From Pseudorhodoferax sp. Leaf267 (GTDB taxonomy: Bacteria; Pseudomonadota; Gammaproteobacteria; Burkholderiales; Burkholderiaceae_C): 64,000 nt of DNA. Below are positions 17,744 to 25,542 of the stretch, piece after piece (position 1 is the first letter of the stretch; every line of letters begins with the position of its first letter). A program made the translations under genes and the position numbers. The notes beneath the pieces are model-generated. The model saw only the letters and a list, made by a program, of their open reading frames with translations. It did not search any database and had not been told where the DNA came from. The stretch spans positions 249,156 to 313,155 of the forward strand of contig NZ_LMMV01000023.1 in assembly GCF_001422405.1 (NCBI RefSeq), in the 5' to 3' direction.

Positions 17744-18417
17744 GGCGGCTACTCGCGGCCTGTGCCATGGCCTGGGCCGTCGCCGCTGCGGCGCAGACCG
17801 CGCCGACGTTGGAGGAGGCCGCGCGCTACACCGGCCTGCTGGCCGCTGCCCAGCGCGGCGACGTCGCCAAGCTCGACCGGCTGCTGGCCGCCAACGCCGA
17901 CGTGAACGCGCGCGACGGCCACGGCCGCACGCCCCTGCACGTGGCCACGTTCGCGCGCCAGCACGCGGCCATCCGCCGCCTGGCCGCGGCCGGCGTCGAC
18001 CTGGGCGCGCTGGAGAACGACCGCTACGACGCCGTCACCATCGCCGCCGTCGCAGGCGACGAGGACACGCTGCGCCTGCTGCTGTCGCTTGGTGCCAGTG
18101 CCAGGCTGGTCACCAGCCGCTACGACGGCACGGCGCTGATCGCGGCGGCCCACCTGGGCCATGCCGGCGTCGTGCGCCACTTGATTGCGGCCGGTGCGCC
18201 GCTGGACCATGTGAACAACCTGCACTGGACGGCCGCGATCGAGGCCGTGGTGTTGGGCGACGGCGGCCCGCGCCACCAGGAGACGCTGGCCGCGCTGATC
18301 GCCGCAGGCGCCAACCTCCAACTGGCCGACCGGACGGGCCATACGCCACTGGCGCTGGCCCGCGCGCGAGGCTATGCGGCCATGGTGGCGATGCTGGAGC
18401 GGGCCGGCGCGCGTTGA
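17740..18417 (+). CDS. Secreted ankyrin repeat protein
   Basis: The GTG at 17740 overlaps the preceding stop (GTGA) and begins a 225-residue protein with a short signal peptide (M-R-R-L-L-A-A-C-A-M-A-W-A-V-A-A-A-A-Q). About five ankyrin units follow; clear helices start at G-R-T-P-L-H-V-A-T-F-A-R, A-V-T-I-A-A-V-A-G-D-E-D-T, G-T-A-L-I-A-A-A-H-L-G-H and G-H-T-P-L-A-L-A-R-A-R-G. Ankyrin repeats bind proteins, and periplasmic ankyrin proteins in Gram-negative bacteria often partner redox or heme proteins. The tight coupling to the HbpS-like gene suggests the two act together. The stop lies 4 bases from the tyrS stop. Confidence 0.85.
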   Translation: MRRLLAACAMAWAVAAAAQTAPTLEEAARYTGLLAAAQRGDVAKLDRLLAANADVNARDGHGRTPLHVATFARQHAAIRRLAAAGVDLGALENDRYDAVTIAAVAGDEDTLRLLLSLGASARLVTSRYDGTALIAAAHLGHAGVVRHLIAAGAPLDHVNNLHWTAAIEAVVLGDGGPRHQETLAALIAAGANLQLADRTGHTPLALARARGYAAMVAMLERAGAR

Positions 18418-18421
18418 GCGA

Positions 18422-19666
18422 TCAGCCCAGCGTCACACGCGCGAACTTGCGCTTGCCCACCTGCACCACATAGGTCCCTGCCGCCAGCTTCAAACCCTTG
18501 TCGCTGACCACACTGGAATCCACGCGCACACCGCCGCCGTCGATCAGCCGGTTGCCTTCGCCGGTGGAGGCCGCCAGCCCGGCTGCCTTCAACAGCGCGC
18601 CGATGCCCATGGGCGCGCCGCTGAGCTGCACCTCGGGAATCTCGTCCGGCACGCCGCCCTTGCTGCGGTGGATGAAGTCCTGCTCGGCCGCCTCGGCCGC
18701 CTGGGCGCTGTGGAAGCGCGCCGTGATCTCCTTGGCCAGCGCGACCTTGGCGTCCTTGGGGTTGCGGCCGGCCTCGACCTCGGCTTTCAGCTTCGCGATC
18801 TGCGCTTCGCTCTGGAACGACAGCAGCGTGTACCAGCGCCACATCAGCACGTCGCTGATCGACAGCACCTTGGCGAACATGCTGTTGGGCGCCTCGGAGA
18901 TGCCGATGTAGTTGTTCTTGCTCTTGGACATCTTCTCCACGCCGTCCAGCCCTTCGAGCAGCGGCATGGTGAGGATGCACTGCGGCTCCTGGCCGTATTC
19001 GGCCTGCAGGTGCCGGCCCATCAGCAGGTTGAACTTCTGGTCGGTGCCGCCTAGCTCCAGGTCGCTCTTGAGCGCCACCGAGTCGTAGCCCTGCATCAGC
19101 GGGTAGAGGAACTCGTGCACGCTGATCGGCGTGCCGGCATGGAAGCGATCGTGGAAGTCGTTGCGCTCCATCATGCGCGCCACGGTGTACTTGGCGGCCA
19201 GCTGGATCAGGCCGCGCGTGCCCAGCGGGTCGCTCCACTCGCTGTTGTAGCGGATCTCGGTCTTGCTCGGGTCCAGCACCAGGCTGGCCTGCTGGTAGTA
19301 GGTCTGAGCGTTGGCCTCGATCTGCTCGCGCGTGAGCGGCGGGCGCGTGCTGTTGCGGCCCGAGGGGTCGCCGATGGTGGTGGTGAAGTCGCCGATCAGG
19401 AAGATGACCGTATGGCCCAGGTCCTGCAACTGGCGCATCTTGTTCAGCACCACCGTGTGGCCGATGTGGATGTCGGGGGCAGTCGGGTCCAGGCCCAGCT
19501 TGATACGCAGCGGTCGGCCGCTGGCTTCGGCCTTTTGCAGCTTGCGGACCCAGTCGGCCTGGGGGATCAATTCGTCGACACCACGCAGCGTGACGGCCAA
19601 GGCTTCCTGTATGCGATCAGTAAGAGGTAACGAAGACACAACAGATGTGTCCACAGTCGAATCCAT
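18422..19666 (-). CDS. tyrS: Tyrosine--tRNA ligase
   Basis: A 414-residue class I aminoacyl-tRNA synthetase. The HIGH motif is H-I-G-H at 67-70 and the second signature is K-M-S-K-S at 245-249. The C-terminal 65 residues are an S4 RNA-binding domain. Length and the G-D-F-T-T-T-I-G-D segment match the TyrRZ-like bacterial form. It charges tRNA-Tyr. The ATG at 19666 is preceded by GGAAAG on the minus strand; a longer in-frame reading exists upstream but carries no family sequence. It is divergent from the M23 peptidase gene. Confidence 0.96.
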   Translation of the reverse strand: MDSTVDTSVVSSLPLTDRIQEALAVTLRGVDELIPQADWVRKLQKAEASGRPLRIKLGLDPTAPDIHIGHTVVLNKMRQLQDLGHTVIFLIGDFTTTIGDPSGRNSTRPPLTREQIEANAQTYYQQASLVLDPSKTEIRYNSEWSDPLGTRGLIQLAAKYTVARMMERNDFHDRFHAGTPISVHEFLYPLMQGYDSVALKSDLELGGTDQKFNLLMGRHLQAEYGQEPQCILTMPLLEGLDGVEKMSKSKNNYIGISEAPNSMFAKVLSISDVLMWRWYTLLSFQSEAQIAKLKAEVEAGRNPKDAKVALAKEITARFHSAQAAEAAEQDFIHRSKGGVPDEIPEVQLSGAPMGIGALLKAAGLAASTGEGNRLIDGGGVRVDSSVVSDKGLKLAAGTYVVQVGKRKFARVTLG

Positions 19667-19679
19667 AGGGGCTTTCCAT

Positions 19680-19708
19680 TTGTTGCGGGCAGGTGACATG
19701 GCTATACT
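19680..19708 (+). promoter_or_regulatory. Sigma70-type promoter for the M23 peptidase gene
   Basis: TTGTTG (19680-19685), a 17-base spacer and TATACT (19703-19708) make a good housekeeping promoter reading to the right. It would start transcription near 19715, leaving a leader of about 110 bases before the peptidase start. It also lies just in front of the divergent tyrS. Confidence 0.55.
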
Positions 19709-19823
19709 GCGCCCGGGTTTTGCATCGATTTTAGGTTGCGCTGTAAGACGAAACCCCGACTTCCAGCAATCTGCGCTCGCGGATTCGCCTCGTTCTCTGT
19801 CAGCCATTCTGGGGATACAGCTT

Positions 19824-21158
19824 TTGAAAAACGGATGGGTTGCCGTGATGGATTCTGTTGTGCCAGCATTGCAGCGCCATCCCAAACGTCTCACGGCCTT
19901 CGTCGCGGCACTGCTGCTGTGCGGTGGCGGTGGCGCCTTCGCCGTGGCTTCGCTGGCCCCCGATGCCGCCGACATGCCGGTCCGCGAAGTGGCCTATGCC
20001 GTCGATACCCTGCCGCTGCAGGCGCAGGTCGATGCGCTGGACGTGCACCGCTTCAACCTGTACCGCTCCGAGACCACGCGCTCCAGCGACACCGCGCGCT
20101 CGCTGCTCGATCGCCTGGGCATTCAGGACGCCGCAGCCGTGGCCTACCTGAGCAGCGACGCGCGTGTGCGCCAGGCGCTGCTGGGCCGCGCAGGCCGCGC
20201 GGTGACGGCCGAGGCCACCGACGACCACCGCCTGCACAAGCTCAGCGTGCGCTGGGCGGCCGATGGCAACAATTTCCAGCGCCTGGTCATCGAGCGCGGC
20301 GAGCGTGGCTTCGCATCGCGCGTCGAGCAGGCGCCGCTGGTCGCCAGCAGCCAGCTGGCCAGCGGCACGATCCGCAGCACGCTGTTCGCCGCGACCGATG
20401 ACGCCGGCCTGCCCGAGTCCGTCGCGACGCAGGTGGCCGAGATGTTCGCGGCCGACATCGATTTCCGCGCGCTGCGCAAGGGCGACCGCTTCTCCGTGGT
20501 CTACGAGACGCTAGAGGCCGACGGCGAAGTGCTGCGCGCCGGCCGTGTGCTCAGCGCCGAGTTCGAGAGCAACGGCAAGACGCACCAGGCCATGTGGTTC
20601 CAGGAGCCCGGCCAGAAGGGTGGCTACTACGCGCTGGACGGCCAGAGCCTGCGCCGCGCGTTCCTGACCTCGCCCATGGAGTTCTCGCGCATGACCAGCG
20701 GTTTTGCGAACCGCTTCCACCCCATCCTGCAGACCTGGCGTGCCCACCTGGGGGTGGACTACGCGGCACCGATCGGGACCGCCGTGCGCACGGTGGGCGA
20801 TGGCGTGATCGAGTTCGCCGGCGTGCAGAACGGTTTCGGCAACGTGATCTATGTGAAGCACCGCAACGACATGGTCACGGTTTATGCCCACCTGAGCCGC
20901 ATCCTCGTCAAGAAGGGCGAGTCCGTGGAGCAGGGCACCGAGATTGGCGCCGTCGGCATGACGGGCTGGACCACCGGCCCGCACCTGCACTTTGAATTCC
21001 GCGTGAACGGCGAGCACCAGGACCCGACCACGATCGCCAAGCAGTCCGAGGTCGGCACCGTCTCGGCTGCGGCCAAGGCGCAGTTCGAGCGCACGGCCTC
21101 CGTGATGCGCCAGCAGCTGTCCTCGGCGGCCGCGATCCAGCAAGCCAGCGCCGAATAA
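19824..21158 (+). CDS. M23 family metallopeptidase, MepM-like murein endopeptidase
   Basis: A 444-residue inner-membrane-anchored murein hydrolase. One hydrophobic helix at about residues 22-42 anchors it; a long periplasmic stretch with OapA/LysM-like spacing follows, and the C-terminal LytM domain has the zinc ligands His308 and Asp312 (R-A-H-L-G-V-D-Y) and the H-L-H motif at 387-389, plus Y-A-H-L-S. It should cut peptide cross-links between D-Ala and mDAP. The TTG at 19824 is chosen because the K-N-G-W-V-A-V start resembles relatives and a GGGGAT site precedes it; the ATG at 19848 is the alternative. It is transcribed together with anmK. Confidence 0.9.
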   Translation: MKNGWVAVMDSVVPALQRHPKRLTAFVAALLLCGGGGAFAVASLAPDAADMPVREVAYAVDTLPLQAQVDALDVHRFNLYRSETTRSSDTARSLLDRLGIQDAAAVAYLSSDARVRQALLGRAGRAVTAEATDDHRLHKLSVRWAADGNNFQRLVIERGERGFASRVEQAPLVASSQLASGTIRSTLFAATDDAGLPESVATQVAEMFAADIDFRALRKGDRFSVVYETLEADGEVLRAGRVLSAEFESNGKTHQAMWFQEPGQKGGYYALDGQSLRRAFLTSPMEFSRMTSGFANRFHPILQTWRAHLGVDYAAPIGTAVRTVGDGVIEFAGVQNGFGNVIYVKHRNDMVTVYAHLSRILVKKGESVEQGTEIGAVGMTGWTTGPHLHFEFRVNGEHQDPTTIAKQSEVGTVSAAAKAQFERTASVMRQQLSSAAAIQQASAE

Positions 21159-21168
21159 GGCGCGCACC

Positions 21169-22287
21169 GTGGCCGGGCGCTACATCGGCCTGATGTCCGG
21201 CACCTCGCTGGACGGCGTGGACGGCGTGCTGGCCCACCTCGATGGCGACGCGGTGCAGGTGCAGGCCCACGTGGCATGCGCTTTCGATCCCGCCCTGCGC
21301 CAGGAGCTCCTGGCCCTCAATTCCCCCGGCCCCAATGAGTTGCACCGCGCCGCGCTGGCCGGCAACGGCGTAGCGCGCGCCTATGCCGACGTGGTGCAGC
21401 GCCTGCTGCAGGCCACCGGACTGCAGCCGGCCGACGTGGCCGCCATCGGCGCTCACGGCCAGACCGTGCGCCACCAGCCGCTGGCCTTCGACGGCGTGGG
21501 CTACACGCTGCAATTGATCAACCCCTCGTTGCTGGCCGAGCTGGTCGGCATCGACGTGATCGCGGATTTCCGCAGCCGCGACCTGGCGGCCGGCGGGCAG
21601 GGCGCACCGCTGGTGCCGGCGTTCCACCAGGCCGTGTTCGGCGGTGACGCTGCCGCGCTGGCCGTGCTGAACCTGGGTGGCATCTCCAACCTCAGTGTGC
21701 TGCCGGGACGCGGGCACGGCGGTGCCATCCTCGGATTCGATTGCGGGCCGGGCAACGCGCTGCTGGACATGTGGTGCCAGCGCCATCGCGGCCAGCCCTA
21801 CGACGCGGGCGGTGCCTGGGCCGCCAGCGGCACGGTTGTGCCAGGCCTGCTGGCCGCGTTGTGCGCCGAGCCCTACCTCGCACTGCCGCCGCCCAAGAGC
21901 ACCGGCCGCGACCTGTTCCATCCCGGCTGGCTAGATGCCCACCTGGCCGCCTGGCCCGGCCTGGCACCGGCCGACGTGCAGGCCACGCTGGCGGCGTTCA
22001 CGGCCGAGGCCTGCGTGCAGGCCGTGCGCCGCCACGCACCGGCGGCGCGGCGCCTGGTGGTCTGCGGCGGCGGCGCCTTCAACGACGACCTGATGCAGCG
22101 CCTGCAGGCGGGCCTGCCGACGCTGGCCGTGCAGTCCTCACAGGGGCTGGGCCTGCCGCCGCAGCAGGTCGAGGCCGCGGCCTTTGCCTGGCTCGCCAGC
22201 CGCACACGCGAGCGCCTGAGCGGCAACCTGGCCAGCGTGACCGGCGCGCGCGGGCCGCGCATTCTGGGCGCCACCTATCCGGCCTGA
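21169..22287 (+). CDS. anmK: Anhydro-N-acetylmuramic acid kinase
   Basis: A 372-residue sugar kinase of the Hsp70/actin-like AnmK family. It begins with the phosphate-binding signature Y-I-G-L-M-S-G-T-S-L-D-G-V-D (about 5-18); later come I-G-A-H-G-Q-T-V-R-H, N-L-G-G-I-S-N-L and D-C-G-P-G-N-A-L-L-D. It phosphorylates and opens 1,6-anhydroMurNAc released by lytic transglycosylases, sending it back to MurNAc-6-P in cell-wall recycling. The start is a GTG, 10 bases after the peptidase stop. Being next to a murein peptidase and two beta-lactamase-like genes gives a cell-wall theme. Confidence 0.95.
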   Translation: MAGRYIGLMSGTSLDGVDGVLAHLDGDAVQVQAHVACAFDPALRQELLALNSPGPNELHRAALAGNGVARAYADVVQRLLQATGLQPADVAAIGAHGQTVRHQPLAFDGVGYTLQLINPSLLAELVGIDVIADFRSRDLAAGGQGAPLVPAFHQAVFGGDAAALAVLNLGGISNLSVLPGRGHGGAILGFDCGPGNALLDMWCQRHRGQPYDAGGAWAASGTVVPGLLAALCAEPYLALPPPKSTGRDLFHPGWLDAHLAAWPGLAPADVQATLAAFTAEACVQAVRRHAPAARRLVVCGGGAFNDDLMQRLQAGLPTLAVQSSQGLGLPPQQVEAAAFAWLASRTRERLSGNLASVTGARGPRILGATYPA

Positions 22288-22426
22288 GCGGCGGCGTCTG
22301 TAGGCCAATGCCCCGAGGTGGGCGCAGTCTCGCAACCGTTTGTTTTAGAAGCCTTTTTTCGCGCGGGTGAACCAGTGCGCCGGTTTGGTGATGTCGCGAC
22401 TCGGTGTCATCATTTCCCACCGTGGT

Positions 22427-22447
22427 CGGCCACCTTCGCGGTGGCCG
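22427..22447 (+). other. Perfect hairpin in the leader of the small membrane protein
   Basis: Eight-base arms CGGCCACC and GGTGGCCG close a TTCGC loop, 10 bases before the ribosome site of the next gene. There is no T-run, so it is not an intrinsic terminator. It may be an mRNA-stabilising or regulatory structure. The rest of the 185-base gap after anmK holds no gene I can support. Confidence 0.45.
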
Positions 22448-22472
22448 CCGTCACGACAGGAGTGGATTGTTC

Positions 22473-22628
22473 ATGTGGTTGTTGGTGCTCGTGGTCGGGC
22501 TGAGCGGCATCGCCGTTGCGGTCTTTACTTGGTATGTGCAGTGGCGCAAGGCCAGGAGGATCGAGCACGCGCGCCTGTGGCGTGAGCACCATGACTGGCA
22601 GGAAACCACGAAGCGGGATGGGCCTTAG
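22473..22628 (+). CDS. Small single-pass membrane protein
   Basis: A 51-residue open frame with a good ribosome site (CAGGAG, spacing about 10). Residues 2-21 are one hydrophobic transmembrane helix (W-L-L-V-L-V-V-G-L-S-G-I-A-V-A-V-F-T-W-Y); the remaining 30 residues are strongly basic and polar (W-R-K-A-R-R-I-E-H-A-R and so on), so the tail should face the cytoplasm. It overlaps the start of the first beta-lactamase-like gene. I do not recognise a family. Its RBS, composition and overlap make it likely to be real. Confidence 0.6.
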   Translation: MWLLVLVVGLSGIAVAVFTWYVQWRKARRIEHARLWREHHDWQETTKRDGP

Positions 22629-23751
22629 GGGCAGCGCCGGCAAGGGCTGGCTCACCGTCCTGCTGGCCTGCGCACTGGGCGTGTCGTCGGCCTGGTCGGC
22701 AAGCGGCGACAGCCTCGCGCGGCTCGGCCCGGAGCTGGCGCGCATCGATGCCGAGGGCGGTCCGCGCATCGGCGTCTACGTGCGTGATCTGGCGACCGGC
22801 GCGTCGGCCTCGCACCATGCCAGCGAGCACTGGTACCTCGCCTCCACGGTCAAGGTGCCCATCGCCATCGCCGTGCTGCGCGGCATCGCGCGCGGCGACT
22901 ACGACCTGGAGACGCCCATCACCCTGCGCGCGACCGACTACGTGGACGGTGCCGGCCGCACCAACAGCCAGCCCGTGGGCACGGGTTTGTCGATCCGCTT
23001 CCTGATGGAGCAGATGATCATCCACAGCGACAACACGGCCAGCGACATGCTGATCGGGCTGGTCGGGCTGCCTCAGGTCAATGCGGTGGTGCAGGCCATC
23101 GCGCCCGATGCCTTCGGCCCGATCACGACGCTGGCCGAAGTGCGGCGCGCCACCTACGGCCACCTGGTGCCCGGCGCGCAGCGCCTGGCCGGGCGCGATT
23201 TGCTGGTGCTGCGCCAGCAGCGCACGGACGACGAGCGCCTGCAGTACCTGGCGCGCGTAGTGCGCGTGCCGGTGGCGCAATTCCAGTTGCCCACGCTGGA
23301 GCAGGCCTACACGGCCTACTACGCGAGCGGCCTGAATGCGGGGCGGCTCGATGCCTACGGCGAGCTGCTGGCGCAGCTGGTCGACGGCAAGCTGCTGGCC
23401 CCCGAGCAGACACGCTACCTGATGGGCCTGATGGAGCGCGTGGCCACCGGCACGCAACGCATCCAGGCCGGCCTACCGCCAGGCGCGCGCTTCGCCCACA
23501 AGACCGGCACGCAGCGTGCGCGATTCTGCGATGCCGGCATCGTCCGCACGGCGACCGGCTCCTACGAGCGTGGCGTGCTGGTCGTGGCGTGCACGCAGGG
23601 CGATCTCTCGCTGGTCCGCGCGGAACGCGCCTTGCGGCAGGTCGGCACTGCCCTGTGCCGTTCCGGCCTGTTGACCCAAGGAGTTCCCGATGCGCCTGCC
23701 TGCCCCGTTGTGCCGCCTGCTCGTACTGTGCCTGCTGCTGGCGGGGGCTGA
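22618..23751 (+). CDS. Class A beta-lactamase-like serine hydrolase, copy 1
   Basis: A 377-residue exported serine hydrolase of the penicillin-recognising fold. A signal peptide covers residues 1-28. The three core motifs are present: S-T-V-K (Ser76, Lys79), S-D-N (137-139) and K-T-G (295-297). The omega-loop E-x-x-L-N of true class A enzymes is not seen; the matching stretch reads T-Y-G-H-L-V-P-G. An extra segment of about 40 residues precedes Q-A-Y-T-A-Y-Y-A-S-G. It may be a beta-lactamase, a D,D-peptidase or an esterase. Starts at 22591 or 22618 are possible; the latter gives the cleaner signal peptide. Its end overlaps copy 2 by 62 bases. Confidence 0.85.
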   Translation: MGLRGSAGKGWLTVLLACALGVSSAWSASGDSLARLGPELARIDAEGGPRIGVYVRDLATGASASHHASEHWYLASTVKVPIAIAVLRGIARGDYDLETPITLRATDYVDGAGRTNSQPVGTGLSIRFLMEQMIIHSDNTASDMLIGLVGLPQVNAVVQAIAPDAFGPITTLAEVRRATYGHLVPGAQRLAGRDLLVLRQQRTDDERLQYLARVVRVPVAQFQLPTLEQAYTAYYASGLNAGRLDAYGELLAQLVDGKLLAPEQTRYLMGLMERVATGTQRIQAGLPPGARFAHKTGTQRARFCDAGIVRTATGSYERGVLVVACTQGDLSLVRAERALRQVGTALCRSGLLTQGVPDAPACPVVPPARTVPAAGGG

Positions 23752-24748
23752 GGCCGCGCGCGCGGCCGACTGGCGCGAGGCGCTGCAGCAGGATGTCGAG
23801 CGGCTGGACCGCGACACCCCGGGGGAACTGGGCGTCTATGTGAAGAGGCTGGCCGATGGCACGACGATGTCATACGGCGCCGACAAGCCCTGGTACCTGG
23901 GCTCCACGGCCAAGCTGCCGATCGCCGTCGCCGTGCTGCAGCAAGCCCAGGCCGGCAGCCTGCGGCTCACCGATGAACTGCGGCTGCAAGACACGGACAA
24001 GGTCGACGGTTCCGGCCCGCTGGTCTGGAACAAGGCGGGCACCGCCTACAGCATCGACACGCTGCTCACGCGCATGCTGGGCGACAGCGACAACACGGCC
24101 GCCAACATGCTGGTGCGCGCGGTGGGGCCTGAGCGCCTGGAGCGCAGCGCCACGGCGGCATTCGGCGCGCGCGCCACCCTGACCGACTTCACGCAGGTGC
24201 GCCGCGACGTCTACGCCGAGCTGCACCCCGATGCACGCCGGCTCACGAACCGCCAGCTGGTTGAGATTGCGGCCGCGCCCATGGGGCCCAGGCGCGTGGA
24301 TGCGGTGCGCCGCGCGCTGCAGCTCCAGCCTGCCGACCTGCAGCGCAGCGACATCGCCGAGGCCTATGCGCGCTATTACGCGAGCGGCCGCAACAGCGTG
24401 AGCCTGGTCGCCTATGGCGGCCTGCTGGAGCGCCTGGTGCGCGGCGAGCTGCTGGCGCCGGCCGGCACCGCGCGCCTCTTCAAGGCCTTGAAGTTCGAGA
24501 CCCGCGGCGACTACCGGCTGGAGGCCGGCTTGCCGCCTCAGGTGCGCTTCATCCACAAGACCGGCACGCAATTCGAACGCGCCTGCCACATGGGCGTGAT
24601 CGATCCGCAGGACGGCGGCGCGCAGGCCATCGTGCTGGCCGTCTGTGCGGCCGGCCTGGACGAGCACCGGGTCGCGGGCCGGCTGTTCGAGCAGGTCGGC
24701 ACCGCGATCAGCCGGGCGCTGCTGCCGACAGGCGCCGCAACGAAGTAA
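23690..24748 (+). CDS. Class A beta-lactamase-like serine hydrolase, copy 2
   Basis: A 352-residue paralogue of the preceding gene with signal peptide 1-25 and motifs S-T-A-K (Ser72, Lys75), S-D-N (133-135) and K-T-G (290-292). Here the loop region reads V-Y-A-E-L-H-P-D, so Glu177 could play the deacylation role that copy 1 appears to lack. Shared pieces with copy 1 include A-Y-A-R-Y-Y-A-S-G and the R-F-I-H-K-T-G-T-Q end. It has a strong ribosome site (AAGGAG) inside the end of copy 1. The pair therefore arose by tandem duplication and divergence and is co-translated. The action should be periplasmic. Confidence 0.87.
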   Translation: MRLPAPLCRLLVLCLLLAGAEAARAADWREALQQDVERLDRDTPGELGVYVKRLADGTTMSYGADKPWYLGSTAKLPIAVAVLQQAQAGSLRLTDELRLQDTDKVDGSGPLVWNKAGTAYSIDTLLTRMLGDSDNTAANMLVRAVGPERLERSATAAFGARATLTDFTQVRRDVYAELHPDARRLTNRQLVEIAAAPMGPRRVDAVRRALQLQPADLQRSDIAEAYARYYASGRNSVSLVAYGGLLERLVRGELLAPAGTARLFKALKFETRGDYRLEAGLPPQVRFIHKTGTQFERACHMGVIDPQDGGAQAIVLAVCAAGLDEHRVAGRLFEQVGTAISRALLPTGAATK

Positions 24749-24769
24749 GCACACGAACAACGGGGTGCA

Positions 24770-24813
24770 TTGCGCCCAGACCAGGTTCTCATGCAAAATA
24801 GCACGACCGTTCG
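24770..24813 (+). promoter_or_regulatory. Promoter and candidate TetR operator of the beta-oxidation operon
   Basis: TTGCGC (24770-24775) and CAAAAT (24794-24799), 18 bases apart, form a plausible promoter. Just downstream CGACCGTTCG (24804-24813) is an imperfect palindrome with 8 of 10 symmetric positions, resembling the ACGNNCGT-type cores of TetR regulators of fatty-acid genes. It would cover the transcription start of the regulator gene, suggesting autorepression. This was assigned by eye only. Confidence 0.35.
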
Positions 24814-24827
24814 ATTCATTGAGAACC

Positions 24828-25538
24828 ATGCGTACCCCTCCTACCGCTCCACGCACACGCCGCGCCGGCAATGCCGCCACGCCGCGTGAGGGCAAGGGCC
24901 AGCAGACCAAGGCCGCCATCGTCGATGCCGCCCTGAGCCTGGCCGCGCAGATGGGCCTGGAGGGCCTGTCCATCGGGGCCGTGGCCGAGCTCACGCAGAT
25001 GAGCAAGTCCGGCGTGTTCGCGCACTTCGGCTCGCGCGAGGAGCTGCAGATCTCCGTCGTGCGCGAGTACTACCATCGCTTCGAACACGAGGTGTTCTAC
25101 CCGGCGCTGCAGGTCGAGCGCGGCCTGCCGCGCGTGCGCGCGCTCTTCGCCAACTGGATGCAGCGCGTGGCCGTGGAAATCCAGTCCGGCTGCATCTTCA
25201 TCAGCGGGGCGGCCGAGTTCGACGACCGGCCCGGCCCGGTGCGCGACGCGCTGGTCGGCTCGGTCAAGTCCTGGCTGGCCGCGATGGACAAGGCCGTGGC
25301 CCAGGCGCGCGAGGTCGGCCACCTGCGCGCCGATGCGGATGCGCGCCAGATGGCCTTCGAGATCCACGGCCTGATCCTCGCGCTGCACTACGAAGAGCGC
25401 TTCCTGCACAACCCCGGCTCCATCCACCGCGCCGAAGCCGGCTTTCAGCACATCCTGGAGCGCTACGGCGCCCCGCCTCCTTCTGCTGCGCCCCGTCGCG
25501 CACGCACCGCCAAACCCGTATCCCGCCCCAAGGAGTAA
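24828..25538 (+). CDS. TetR/AcrR family regulator of the beta-oxidation operon
   Basis: A 236-residue TetR protein. The N-terminus is a basic extension rich in Arg and Thr (1-22). The HTH lies at about 44-68 (L-S-I-G-A-V-A-E-L-T-Q-M-S-K-S-G-V-F-A-H-F-G-S). The ligand domain follows, and the C-terminus is again basic and Pro-rich. It ends 4 bases before the acyl-CoA dehydrogenase start, so it is the first gene of that operon and probably represses it until a long-chain acyl-CoA binds, as FadR/PsrA-type TetR proteins do. The ATG at 24828 was chosen; the open frame upstream has no HTH relation. Confidence 0.9.
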   Translation: MRTPPTAPRTRRAGNAATPREGKGQQTKAAIVDAALSLAAQMGLEGLSIGAVAELTQMSKSGVFAHFGSREELQISVVREYYHRFEHEVFYPALQVERGLPRVRALFANWMQRVAVEIQSGCIFISGAAEFDDRPGPVRDALVGSVKSWLAAMDKAVAQAREVGHLRADADARQMAFEIHGLILALHYEERFLHNPGSIHRAEAGFQHILERYGAPPPSAAPRRARTAKPVSRPKE

Positions 25539-25542
25539 ACCC

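Noticed and set aside
22591-22617. Earlier ATG for the first beta-lactamase-like gene
   Set aside because: It places a charged stretch in front of the signal peptide; the ATG at 22618 is cleaner, though not proven.
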